Below, piece by piece: positions 7,736 to 15,896 of a stretch of DNA of 55,066 nucleotides. Every line of letters begins with the position of its first letter. The first letter of the stretch is position 1. The notes under the pieces are model-generated. The model ran no database searches. It was not told the DNA's origin and saw nothing but the letters and a program-made list of their open reading frames with translations. Origin of the DNA: Ensifer sp. MPMI2T (lineage in GTDB: Bacteria > Pseudomonadota > Alphaproteobacteria > Rhizobiales > Rhizobiaceae); contig NZ_SRXN01000040.1 of the NCBI RefSeq assembly GCF_004827385.1, forward strand, positions 1 to 55,066, written 5' to 3'. A program made the translations under genes and the position numbers.

Positions 7736-9685
7736 CTAGGCCTTTTCCTTGCTTTGCGTGCCCGCCCTGCGGGTAGCGGAGGGGGGAACGATCCTCATGC
7801 GCGCCGCCTTTATGGGTCGCGCTTCCCCTTCGGAAAGGCTTTCGCGCGCCGCATCGACGATCGAAAAGGCCACGAAATCCGCCTGCAACTCTTCGATGAG
7901 CTGTGCCTTTCCATCGGACGCTCCTTCCCGGTTCTCCCGCCAGAATGCGACGCCGATGCGCGCCGCCGGCGTCAAACGCTTCAGCCGGCGCACGATAAAC
8001 TTGGCATGCCTCCTGGAATCCTGATTGAGAAAGCCTATGATGGCCGCGGAGCGGCCCTCCAACGCCAGAGTCCTGATATTGCTGAGTTTCAGGTCCCGGT
8101 AGCTGGCCGATTGAGCCTCGGCGCCCTGGATCGTGACGACCTGCGCCAACATCGAGGCTGCCACGTCGTCCAGATCGCCCCTTCCCCCGATGCATAGAAC
8201 GGATTTCCCGTCGCCGTCCGGCAACTCGTAGTCGTCTGGCTGGTCGTCTTCTTCTGAACCGTCGGCGTTGTCGTCCTCCTCTTCCTCCTCTTCTTCGCTG
8301 GCGATTTCTTGAAGATTGGCGACGAGCACGTGCCCGCTCTCGGCGACCTGCTCCAGCTGCGCTTGCGTCATCGCCTTTCGGGCGCGATCCCGTTCTGCGA
8401 GCAGGAGCGCCGGAATGGCGACGGTGTCGTAGAATTCAACGAGATACTTCTCCTCGAGCATCTCCTCGGCATTGTCGGTCGCCTCGTCGGGGTCGCCCGC
8501 GAGCAGGCGCTGATAGAGCCGTTCCTTGGGATCGAGTACCGGCTCGTTGCCGAACAGGATTTCGAAGAACTCGAACTGGGGAACATGGCGGCCGAGAACA
8601 ACGAGGCAAACGGTCAGCGGCGTTGAAAGCACCAGCCCGACGGGTCCCCAAAGCCAGGCCCAGAAGATTGCCGCCACGATGATCGCAAGCGGTGACAGGC
8701 CCGTGCGCGAAGCGTAAAGCCAGGGCTCCACGACATTGTTGCTGAGAATTTCGAGGAGAATGAACAGAGCTGCCGTCCAGAGCAGCACGCTCCAACCCGG
8801 CGCCACGGAAAAGGCCAGGAACAAGGGAACGAGCGCGGCGATGATCGGGCCGATATAGGGCACGAACCTGAGGACGATTGCCAGCATGCCCCACAGGACC
8901 GCATTGGGTATGCCAAGCACCCAGAGACCGGCAGCGAGCGGTATCCCATAGGTGATATTCACCACCAGCTGCATGAGCAGGTACTGGCCGACGCGAGAGC
9001 CGGCATCCTGGAGGGCTTGCGTCGTGCGGTGGAGGTCTCCGTAGCCCACGAGGCGGATGAAACGATCCCTTAGATCTTCCCGTTCAAGAAGCATGAAGAT
9101 GACGACGATGATGATGAGACCGGTGGTGGCCAAAGGTCCAACGAGCGGATTGACAATATTCCTCAGTATTTCGATGGGGCGCTGAGGCGAGAAGATCTCC
9201 ACCAGAAGCGGCTTCGGTGGCGGCTGCGCCTCGGAAGAAGGTCTGGCTTGAGGTTCCGACCGACTGAGTTCGGTCCCGATCCGCTCCACGAAACGGCCGA
9301 GCCGATCGATCACGCTGTTTTCCGATTCCGCCTCTTTCAGGGCCCTGATCTTTTCGACGATGTTGTACTGGTAGGTGGGGAGGTTCTGCGCGACCTCGCT
9401 GACCTGCATCGCCACGACGGCGCTGAAGATCGAGAGTGAGAGAAAGGCCGCAGTCACGCTGACGATCACGGCGGGCATGCGCGGCAAACCGACTTTCCTG
9501 AGGTTCGAGACGACGGGTGCCAGCGCAAAGGTGAGCAGGATGGCAACGGCCAAGGGCAGGAATACGGCCCGGGCGAAATAGAGGACAGCGACCGCGGCAG
9601 CCATCGCAGCGAGCGTTGGAAGCTTGGACGGCTGTGCTGCGGCTATCGATCCCGAGCCGTAGCCCCTGTTGCTTTCCTCGCTCAT
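7736..9685 (-). CDS. AI-2E family transporter (PerM-like membrane permease)
   Basis: A protein of 649 residues. An N-terminal block (about 25-370) has the eight-helix pattern of AI-2E/PerM exporters (PF01594), including a long loop after helix 3 and GIPNAVLWGMLAIVLRFVPY in the core. The C-terminal 280 residues are soluble: VLDPKERLYQRLLAGDPDEA, a striking acidic stretch (EEEEEEEDD, about 475-482), and a Rossmann-like tail (SVLCIGGRGDLDD). Many alphaproteobacterial members share this long tail. Substrate is unknown; family names come from quorum-signal or Na+ export in other bacteria. Monocistronic. Start ATG at 9685. Confidence 0.92.
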   Translation of the reverse strand: MSEESNRGYGSGSIAAAQPSKLPTLAAMAAAVAVLYFARAVFLPLAVAILLTFALAPVVSNLRKVGLPRMPAVIVSVTAAFLSLSIFSAVVAMQVSEVAQNLPTYQYNIVEKIRALKEAESENSVIDRLGRFVERIGTELSRSEPQARPSSEAQPPPKPLLVEIFSPQRPIEILRNIVNPLVGPLATTGLIIIVVIFMLLEREDLRDRFIRLVGYGDLHRTTQALQDAGSRVGQYLLMQLVVNITYGIPLAAGLWVLGIPNAVLWGMLAIVLRFVPYIGPIIAALVPLFLAFSVAPGWSVLLWTAALFILLEILSNNVVEPWLYASRTGLSPLAIIVAAIFWAWLWGPVGLVLSTPLTVCLVVLGRHVPQFEFFEILFGNEPVLDPKERLYQRLLAGDPDEATDNAEEMLEEKYLVEFYDTVAIPALLLAERDRARKAMTQAQLEQVAESGHVLVANLQEIASEEEEEEEDDNADGSEEDDQPDDYELPDGDGKSVLCIGGRGDLDDVAASMLAQVVTIQGAEAQSASYRDLKLSNIRTLALEGRSAAIIGFLNQDSRRHAKFIVRRLKRLTPAARIGVAFWRENREGASDGKAQLIEELQADFVAFSIVDAARESLSEGEARPIKAARMRIVPPSATRRAGTQSKEKA

Positions 9686-9790
9686 GCCCGCCCGCTGAAC
9701 TCCCGTGCAAGATGGATGAAATTGCGCCCGCGTGGTTTCATTAAGCAGGTAGAGCGATTTGTGGATAAACCCAGGGGAAAACGGAGGGGA

Positions 9791-10087
9791 TCACGCAACC
9801 CGCATCAGCGGCCGGTTTGACGGGTCTCCAACCGGGGTCGAGGCACCTGCGAGGAGAAACGGGTGATCATCGCCTTCGGGCGGCAGTTCGTCGAGGGCCG
9901 TGGCCTCGGCCCGGACGCGTGTGACTTTATGTTCGGGAACCCCCAAGAGCCACCGGTACGCGGATTGGTCGAGGCGCTCATTCGCCATGCAGAGCCGCGC
10001 GACGTCCATTGGTTTGGCCCAGAACGTGAACATCCTCGTAACAAGCTGTGGACAGGGCTCGTGAAGAACGAGCTCTCTTCGACCCAA
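9791..10087 (-). CDS. Hypothetical protein, possibly a fragment
   Basis: A 98-residue frame from a TTG start, with LHEPCPQLVTRMFTFWAKP and MDVARLCMANERLDQSAY. Its first 25 residues resemble the fragment at 7559-7735, which supports this strand as the coding one. It lies upstream of the AI-2E gene in the same direction. No recognised domain; the weak start and 5' stop suggest it may itself be truncated. Confidence 0.35.
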   Translation of the reverse strand: MGRRELVLHEPCPQLVTRMFTFWAKPMDVARLCMANERLDQSAYRWLLGVPEHKVTRVRAEATALDELPPEGDDHPFLLAGASTPVGDPSNRPLMRVA

Positions 10088-10316
10088 TGCAGAGTCTCAA
10101 GGGCAAAGTCATGGCGGCCGCTTTGCGCCCCATTTCCGCCATTCAGACCACCGTTGCAGCTTCCCGAAAGCTGACGGTCTGCTAAGCCGGCACTAAGGCC
10201 TCGAATGGGGTGGTAGCGGTTACGCCGCCTGTCACAGGTCCTGGAACACCGCCCAAGGCGTTGATGTCAATGCGGGCATCCAAAATATCAAGTACTCCTT
10301 CGCGGCCTCGTCTAGG

Positions 10317-10964
10317 CTATCCGCCCGCGTGGTCGCTGCCACCGTGCGCGGCGATGAACATGGCGACGGCCGACCGGCAATAGGATTCGATCTCGTTATC
10401 GTCCTCTGCTCTCGCCTCATCGAAGCGTGCGACAATCAGGAGATCGGAGCCTTTGAAAAGTGCGGCAAACAAGCGGGCGGACCGGAGAGGATCGGGCACG
10501 TTCAAAGCCGCCTTCGCGTCCAACTGACGCAACAGGGCCTCGATTTGGGCGGTGATATGGGCGGGGCCGGCTTCGTAATGGACCTTGCTCAACGACTTTT
10601 GGTTCGGCGTGTCGGCCATGACCATGGCTTCGACGTTGCGGACGTCCGGGCGCAACAGCGTGCGAAGCAGCGATGATCCCACCGCCATGAGCTGATCTTC
10701 GGCCGAGCCGTCGACGCCTTCAAAAAGGGCCTGTGGTATTAACTGCTGGCAGCGGGCCGCAAAGGCCGCTCCAAACAGCGCCTCCTTGTTCTCGAAGTGC
10801 CTGTAGATGCTGAGCTTGGATATCTTCGCTCGCTGGGCGACCTTGTCCAATGTCGTCGCTTGAAAGCCCAATTCCGCAAAGAGTTCGCCCGCGGCGTCGA
10901 CTATGGTTTGGCCGAGCGCCTCATTGGCGGGCCGGCCTCTCCTGCCTCGACTATTTTCGCTCAC
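10317..10964 (-). CDS. TetR-family transcriptional regulator
   Basis: A 215-residue repressor-type protein. The N-terminal helix-turn-helix (about 15-60) has the family pattern: DAAGELFAELGFQATTLDKV, then ISKLSIYRHFENKEALF. The C-terminal domain (about 80-205) would bind an unknown ligand. It begins with GTG at 10964, with AAGGA upstream. It is divergent from the FAD reductase gene; a perfect palindrome over that promoter is the likely operator, so it probably represses the reductase-methyltransferase pair and perhaps itself. Confidence 0.92.
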   Translation of the reverse strand: MSENSRGRRGRPANEALGQTIVDAAGELFAELGFQATTLDKVAQRAKISKLSIYRHFENKEALFGAAFAARCQQLIPQALFEGVDGSAEDQLMAVGSSLLRTLLRPDVRNVEAMVMADTPNQKSLSKVHYEAGPAHITAQIEALLRQLDAKAALNVPDPLRSARLFAALFKGSDLLIVARFDEARAEDDNEIESYCRSAVAMFIAAHGGSDHAGG

Positions 10965-10978
10965 GATAATTACAGTCC

Positions 10979-11011
10979 TTGACAGTATCGTTATTCGTGA
11001 ATTACGATACT
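10979..11011 (+). promoter_or_regulatory. Sigma-70-type promoter overlapped by TetR operator
   Basis: TTGACA (10979-10984) and TACGAT (11003-11008) have 18-base spacing. The palindrome AGTATCGT-N12-ACGATACT (10984-11011) covers the spacer and the -10 box, ideal for repression. It lies 20 bases from the tetR start and 154 bases before the reductase ATG. Confidence 0.75.
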
Positions 11012-11164
11012 ACGCGGTCTCGGAAATTCCAAGAGGTGATTTTATCGTGTCCTCCAGATCAGGTTTGCCTTGGCCGCAAGGCGATATCCAATGCGCATCG
11101 CTGGACGATATTGCGCGCCAGGCACAGCCTAAGTCCCTCCATCCGCAATACGGAGCCCATCACC

Positions 11165-12058
11165 ATGGATGACGTCATCATCGTCGGCGGCAGCTTTGCC
11201 GGTCTCGCCGCCGCCCTGCAGCTCGGCCGTGCCCGTCGGAAGGTCACCGTTCTCGATACAGGCCTGCCGCGCAACCGCTTCGCCGGCCACTCGCATGGCC
11301 TGCTCGGCCACGATCACAAGCCACCGCCGGATATCCTGGCCGAGGCGCGGCGGCAGTTGGCGCGTTATCCTGCGATCAATTTGGTCAATGCCCGGGCCGA
11401 CAGCGTTTCCGGCGCTCTCGACGATTTCTCTGTCGTCACTGGCGGTGGCGAACGCCTTGCGGCGCGCCGCCTGATCCTGAGCTATGGCATCACCGACCAG
11501 ATGCCCGATGTGCCGGGCTTTGCCGAAAGCTGGGGCACGTCCATCGTGCCCTGTCCCTATTGCGATGGCTTTGAAGTCGCAGGCCAACATTGGGGCCTCG
11601 TCTGGTCCGGCCCGCAGTCACACAACCAGGTCAGGCTGTTCCACGATTGGACCGACAGGTTGACGGTCTTCGCCGATGGTCACGACATTCCGCCCGATAC
11701 CCGGGCCGATCTGGAGCGTCGCAACACACCCATCGTCGACGGCCGGATCACTGAAATCACCCGTCATGGGGGCCATAACCCCACCCTCAAGCTCAATGTC
11801 GGCCCCGATGTCGCCGTCGACATCCTGTTCGCGCATCCGCGCAACAAGCCGTCCGCAAGCCTGCATGAATCACTGGGTCTCGCCACGGTCGATACGCCCC
11901 TCGGCATCGTCCTCAAGGTCGACGAGCGCCGCGAAACCAGCATGCCCGGCATCTACGCCGCCGGCGACCTCGCCAACCCCCTCATGGCCTCGGTCACCAC
12001 GGCATCATGGCAAGGCGCGATGGCGGGTATCTTCGCCCAGCAGTCGATGCTGGTTTGA
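11165..12058 (+). CDS. NAD(P)/FAD-dependent thioredoxin reductase-like oxidoreductase
   Basis: A 297-residue flavoprotein. The FAD-binding GxGxxG-like motif is VIIVGGSFAGLAAALQLG at 4-21. The redox pair CPYC (in VPCPYCDGFEV, about 130-140) is placed as in thioredoxin reductases, and the C-terminal FAD motif is GIYAAGDLANP. It likely reduces a small dithiol protein or compound with NADPH; the substrate is unknown. The frame extends upstream, but family alignment favours the ATG at 11165. The TetR-controlled promoter is directly upstream. The next gene follows within 16 bases. Confidence 0.9.
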   Translation: MDDVIIVGGSFAGLAAALQLGRARRKVTVLDTGLPRNRFAGHSHGLLGHDHKPPPDILAEARRQLARYPAINLVNARADSVSGALDDFSVVTGGGERLAARRLILSYGITDQMPDVPGFAESWGTSIVPCPYCDGFEVAGQHWGLVWSGPQSHNQVRLFHDWTDRLTVFADGHDIPPDTRADLERRNTPIVDGRITEITRHGGHNPTLKLNVGPDVAVDILFAHPRNKPSASLHESLGLATVDTPLGIVLKVDERRETSMPGIYAAGDLANPLMASVTTASWQGAMAGIFAQQSMLV

Positions 12059-12073
12059 GAGCACAGATTGGAG

Positions 12074-12553
12074 ATGAGCATGGCCGTCGAACCGGACAGC
12101 GCGGGTGTGCGCTTCCCTCCGCCCTTCGTCTATCTGGGAGCGCTGCTGTTGGGGCTGGCGGCGGAGCGGTTCGTCACCCTGCGCTCTTTCGGCATCGACT
12201 GGCGGTTGCTGGTCGCGACGGGCGCGCTGCTGTTCGTTGCCGGCGCGGCGATGATGCTTTTGGCGGCGGGGCTGTTCCGACGGCTGGGCACCAACATTCC
12301 GCCGTCGCAGCCAACGACCCTCATCGCAACGACCGGTCCTTATCGGTGGACCCGCAATCTCATGTATCTCGGCATGGCGCTTATCTATGCCGGGCTTGCG
12401 ATCGGCTTCGACGGGCCGATCGCCTTCGCCTTGCTCCCGTTGGTGCTGATCGCGATCCAGACGCAGGTGATTGCCCGCGAGGAGCGCTATCTCGAAGCGA
12501 AGTTCGGCGACGACTACCGCCGCTACAAGGCCGAGGTTCGCCGCTGGCTCTGA
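12074..12553 (+). CDS. Isoprenylcysteine carboxyl methyltransferase-like membrane protein
   Basis: An integral membrane protein of about 159 residues with four hydrophobic segments. The C-terminal part has the ICMT/PEMT signature: TTGPYRWTRNLMYLGMALIY followed by EERYLEAKFGDDYRRYKAEV, the S-adenosylmethionine-binding region. Bacterial members methylate unknown small molecules or lipids. It begins just behind the FAD reductase gene and is probably in the same TetR-controlled operon. Confidence 0.88.
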   Translation: MSMAVEPDSAGVRFPPPFVYLGALLLGLAAERFVTLRSFGIDWRLLVATGALLFVAGAAMMLLAAGLFRRLGTNIPPSQPTTLIATTGPYRWTRNLMYLGMALIYAGLAIGFDGPIAFALLPLVLIAIQTQVIAREERYLEAKFGDDYRRYKAEVRRWL

Positions 12554-12855
12554 CTATTTGGTCACCGCTTGCCGCCACAAATGAGCCGTCGACGCACCGC
12601 ACGCCGATGTCTGCTTTCGAGAAGCGGTAACCAAGAGCGGACAGACCGCCACCGGCCCAATTGAGACGCTCGGGTCACATTGGCCAAGTATCCGCTCCTG
12701 ACGCTGCCTGGGCGTTCAGAACATGGGCAGTAACGCGAACTCTCCCACATGCCCATGCCGTGGCGTCTGCCACCCTGCACTTGTGGAAAGCAGTGGGCAG
12801 GCCGGTTTCACGCCTTATTAACCATGAATTGTGAAAATGTGCCCATCCGGTGGGT

Positions 12856-13683
12856 ATGATGCCGACCGTTCGTTCGGGTAAAAAGCGCATGCGTAAGCCG
12901 CAAGATCAGAAGCTGTCCTCTGGAGCCCTCATTCCGGAGATCGGGTACATCGTCTCCCGCCGCGCCGTGCTTTCGGGCCTCGGTGTCATGACCCTGCTTG
13001 GTGCCTCCGGCTGCTCGCAGGCGCTCGAACTCCCATCGCTGGGACCGCTCGAGCCGTCCGGTCGTATGTGGCCTGCGGGTGTTGACCACATGTCGACCGG
13101 GTCGATCCCACCGATCAGCGTCGACAGCAACATCACCGACAACAGCACGATGTATGCCTCGCTGATCGACAATGGTTTCGTGATCCCGGCAGTCCCATTC
13201 CAGAAGATTAGGCCGGAATTCCGGCGTCAGATCGTGATCGATCCGACCGGGGAGGCGCCGGGCACGATTGTGGTACGGCTTAACGAGCGGCATCTCTATT
13301 GGGTGCAGGAAGGCGGCGAAGCGATCCGCTACGGCATCGGCATCGGCAAGGCCGGTTTCGAATGGAACGGTCGCGCCGAGATCCAGTACACAAAGCAGTG
13401 GCCGACCTGGACCCCGCCCAAAGAGATGATCGCGCGCAAGCCGGAGCTGGTGAAATGGACCGGCGGTCAGCCGGGTGGCCTCGACAACCCGCTCGGCGCC
13501 CGCGCACACTATATCTACAAGGACGGCCACGACACTGGTTATCGCGTGCACGGCTCACCGGAATGGTGGACCATCGGCACTCAGGCGTCTTCCGGTTGCG
13601 TGCGCATGATCAACCAGGACGTCATCGATCTGTACAACCGGGTCAAAGCATCGCCGACCAAAGTCCCGATTGTGGTGGTGTGA
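12856..13683 (+). CDS. L,D-transpeptidase (YkuD) lipoprotein or Tat-exported protein
   Basis: About 275 residues. The N-terminus has a twin-arginine-like stretch and lipobox (SRRAVLSGLGVMTLLGASGC, about 34-53), so it is exported and probably lipid-anchored. The YkuD domain (about 135-275) carries RVHGSPEWW and the catalytic SSGCVRM with the active Cys. These enzymes make 3-3 peptidoglycan cross-links or attach proteins to the wall in the periplasm. Alternative starts are at 12850 (GTG), 12859 and 12889. A member of the large alphaproteobacterial set of paralogues. The 12554-12855 gap holds no recognised feature. Confidence 0.9.
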   Translation: MMPTVRSGKKRMRKPQDQKLSSGALIPEIGYIVSRRAVLSGLGVMTLLGASGCSQALELPSLGPLEPSGRMWPAGVDHMSTGSIPPISVDSNITDNSTMYASLIDNGFVIPAVPFQKIRPEFRRQIVIDPTGEAPGTIVVRLNERHLYWVQEGGEAIRYGIGIGKAGFEWNGRAEIQYTKQWPTWTPPKEMIARKPELVKWTGGQPGGLDNPLGARAHYIYKDGHDTGYRVHGSPEWWTIGTQASSGCVRMINQDVIDLYNRVKASPTKVPIVVV

Positions 13684-13853
13684 AAGCCCTCCGCTTCGAG
13701 GTATGGTTCGAGGACTAAAATTTCGCACCTGACCCGGTTTCAGCGTGACCTCGTTTTAACATTTTAGAAAGCTCGGATTTCTGCGAGCTGTGAACTTGGA
13801 ATCCGCTCGAAAACTTGTAAGTTGAGCGACCTTTTCCAACCTACGAGCGGCTA

Positions 13854-14084
13854 ATGCAGGTTCTAGTACGCGATAACAATGTCGATCAGGCGCTCCGCGT
13901 CCTGAAGAAGAAACTCCAGCGCGAGGGCATTTTTCGTGAAATGCGGATGCGCGAGGCTTTTGAAAAGCCCTCGGTTAAGAGAGCGCGCGAGAAAGCCGAG
14001 GCGGTGAGCCGCCAGCGCAAGATTGCCCGCAAGCAAATGCAGCGCGAAGGCCTGCTTCCGTCGAAGCCGAAAAAGAGTAGATAG
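13854..14084 (+). CDS. rpsU: 30S ribosomal protein bS21
   Basis: A 76-residue basic protein: MQVLVRDNNVDQALRVLKKK, REMRMREAFEKPSVKRARE and a Lys/Arg-rich tail, diagnostic of bS21. It takes part in initiation on the 30S subunit. Alphaproteobacteria often carry several rpsU copies, and a copy beside mobile DNA is probably an accessory paralogue. Full length. Confidence 0.95.
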   Translation: MQVLVRDNNVDQALRVLKKKLQREGIFREMRMREAFEKPSVKRAREKAEAVSRQRKIARKQMQREGLLPSKPKKSR

Positions 14085-14218
14085 CTGATGAACGCTTAGG
14101 GCGGCCGCTGTGGCGGTGGGGCAGAGCGCCCCATGGTTCAGAAGCACAGGCTCAGGTGTATTTCCTATACCCCTTGCCCCGGGGCGCTGCGTAGTTCCTC
14201 AATTTTCGAACGCGCACC

Positions 14219-14255
14219 TTGATTGAACCTCCGCCCCCTGCGGAGGTTCAATCAA
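14219..14255. terminator. Strong 16-bp perfect hairpin, probable terminator
   Basis: TTGATTGAACCTCCGC and its exact complement are separated by five bases. The A/T-rich outer ends (TTGATT, AATCAA) make it a plausible bidirectional terminator about 135 bases after rpsU. The 14085-14606 interval holds nothing else I can support. Confidence 0.6.
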
Positions 14256-14606
14256 TTGAGCAGAACCCAAACGACGGAGCAGGCGGCTAAACAGTTCCCC
14301 ACGATACATTATGCGATCCCAGACGCACAAACCGGAAACAAACACAGCACAATGCTCGTGAGACCTTCACCTGCGTTCCGAATCCGTTGATGGGGCGAGC
14401 TGCGTCCAGCTCTAGCCATTTGCTCCTCGGTTCTGCCGCACGAGGGTGACGCACCGTCCAATCCTGCCACAACCGCTGCGATGACGAAGTCTTAGTGGTC
14501 GTGACAATGTTCAAAAATAGCTGCCCGCGCGCTCACCGTACTCTTGCGCAGATTAGCAAATTGTAATTCACTCGCACCAATCAACTTTGAGGCGAGGGAG
14601 ACGTCG

Positions 14607-15839
14607 ATGATCCGGTATCTGGCAGCATGCCTTGCAGTTCTATTCGGATCGACCGAGGCCCTGGCAAGCCAGGTTACCATCGCCACTTGGAACCTCGGCT
14701 GGCACATGGATCAGGCAACGGTCCAAAATTGGATCGGCGAATGTTCGAAGAACTATGTCGAAAATCCCACCACTGGCAAATTCAAGCCGTCGCAAGAGGC
14801 GGGGTTCAAGCCGGGATGGGACACCGACGTATTTAAGATCGAGGGATGGGACGTCAGCCGGTTCCCCGTATGCAGTGTTTACTTCGCCGGGGGAACTGTT
14901 CGCGTCAACCTCAAGGCCTACGGCAAGCGGCAGCAGCAGATCGCGAACTTCATCTCAAGGTCCGTTCCTGCTGACATCATCGCCTTTCAGGAGGTCAGCA
15001 GCGAGCAGTCAGTTCGGGAAGTGCTTCCGAATGGCGGCAGCGATTACGATTTCTGCCCCGTGACGGGCTACAAAGTGCAACGCCTCGTCATAGCCTGGAG
15101 GAAAACGCTCGGTGAAAAGGTGTCCTGCGCGATCGAGGACGCGCTCAGCCTTCCCGCCAACCCCGATGACAAGCGGCCTTGCCCAGGTCTTGCGCTCACA
15201 CTCAAGATCGACGGAAAACTGCTTCGCATCATGAATGTTCATCTCAAATCGAGTTGTGTGTCGCCATTCGATGGTGGAAATCTGGAGGGTACTGGCAAGG
15301 ACTGCATGATCCTGCAGCAGCAGGTCGACCCGCTCGAAAGTTGGGTTGAACGCGCGGCGGCCGATGAAACTAAGATCGTTCTTCTGGGCGATTTCAACCG
15401 CAACCTTTGGCACGAACTGCGCGACCAACGGCCGGTTAGGACCGACGGCAGCGGAACCTCGTCGCCGCGGCCCGCGGGAGCGCTGTCCCGCTCTCTCATA
15501 GAAGAGGTCGCGGACGGTCAGCCAGCGGCCGCCAATCTCAAGATTCTCGATGAGCACTGTCAAATCGGCGAAGCCGGGCAGGCACTTTGCGCCCAGGCCG
15601 AAACCCGTGACCTGACCCCAGCGGAAACGCAACTGCTCGCCTCGGACAACTATCTCGGGTGCCGCAATCCTGTAGGCCTTGATCACATCCTCATAGGCCC
15701 CGGAATCAACAGCGATGGCCCGGCCGAGCATCTGAGCATTGGAAACCTTGGCAGCAACAAGGCAGGCACCCCGAACGGGAAAGACCAGGTCCTGGCGATT
15801 TCGGATCATTGCCCAATGATCGCCCGGCTGAACTTTTGA
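14607..15839 (+). CDS. Secreted endonuclease/exonuclease/phosphatase (EEP) family protein
   Basis: 410 residues with a signal peptide (MIRYLAACLAVLFGSTEALA). The EEP (DNase I-like) fold is shown in order by VTIATWNLGWHMD, IIAFQEVSS (metal-binding Glu), MNVHLKSSC, LLGDFNRN (Asp/Asn) and a final ISDHCP (Asp-His). All catalytic positions are present, so it should be an active metal-dependent nuclease or phosphodiesterase outside the cytoplasm. A good GAGGCGAGGGAG ribosome site fixes the start. The next gene follows closely in the same direction. Confidence 0.9.
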   Translation: MIRYLAACLAVLFGSTEALASQVTIATWNLGWHMDQATVQNWIGECSKNYVENPTTGKFKPSQEAGFKPGWDTDVFKIEGWDVSRFPVCSVYFAGGTVRVNLKAYGKRQQQIANFISRSVPADIIAFQEVSSEQSVREVLPNGGSDYDFCPVTGYKVQRLVIAWRKTLGEKVSCAIEDALSLPANPDDKRPCPGLALTLKIDGKLLRIMNVHLKSSCVSPFDGGNLEGTGKDCMILQQQVDPLESWVERAAADETKIVLLGDFNRNLWHELRDQRPVRTDGSGTSSPRPAGALSRSLIEEVADGQPAAANLKILDEHCQIGEAGQALCAQAETRDLTPAETQLLASDNYLGCRNPVGLDHILIGPGINSDGPAEHLSIGNLGSNKAGTPNGKDQVLAISDHCPMIARLNF

Positions 15840-15896
15840 TGACGCTTCCTCTGGTAGATGTCCGAGTCGATGACCCTGTTGTGTTGGGAGGGGGTA

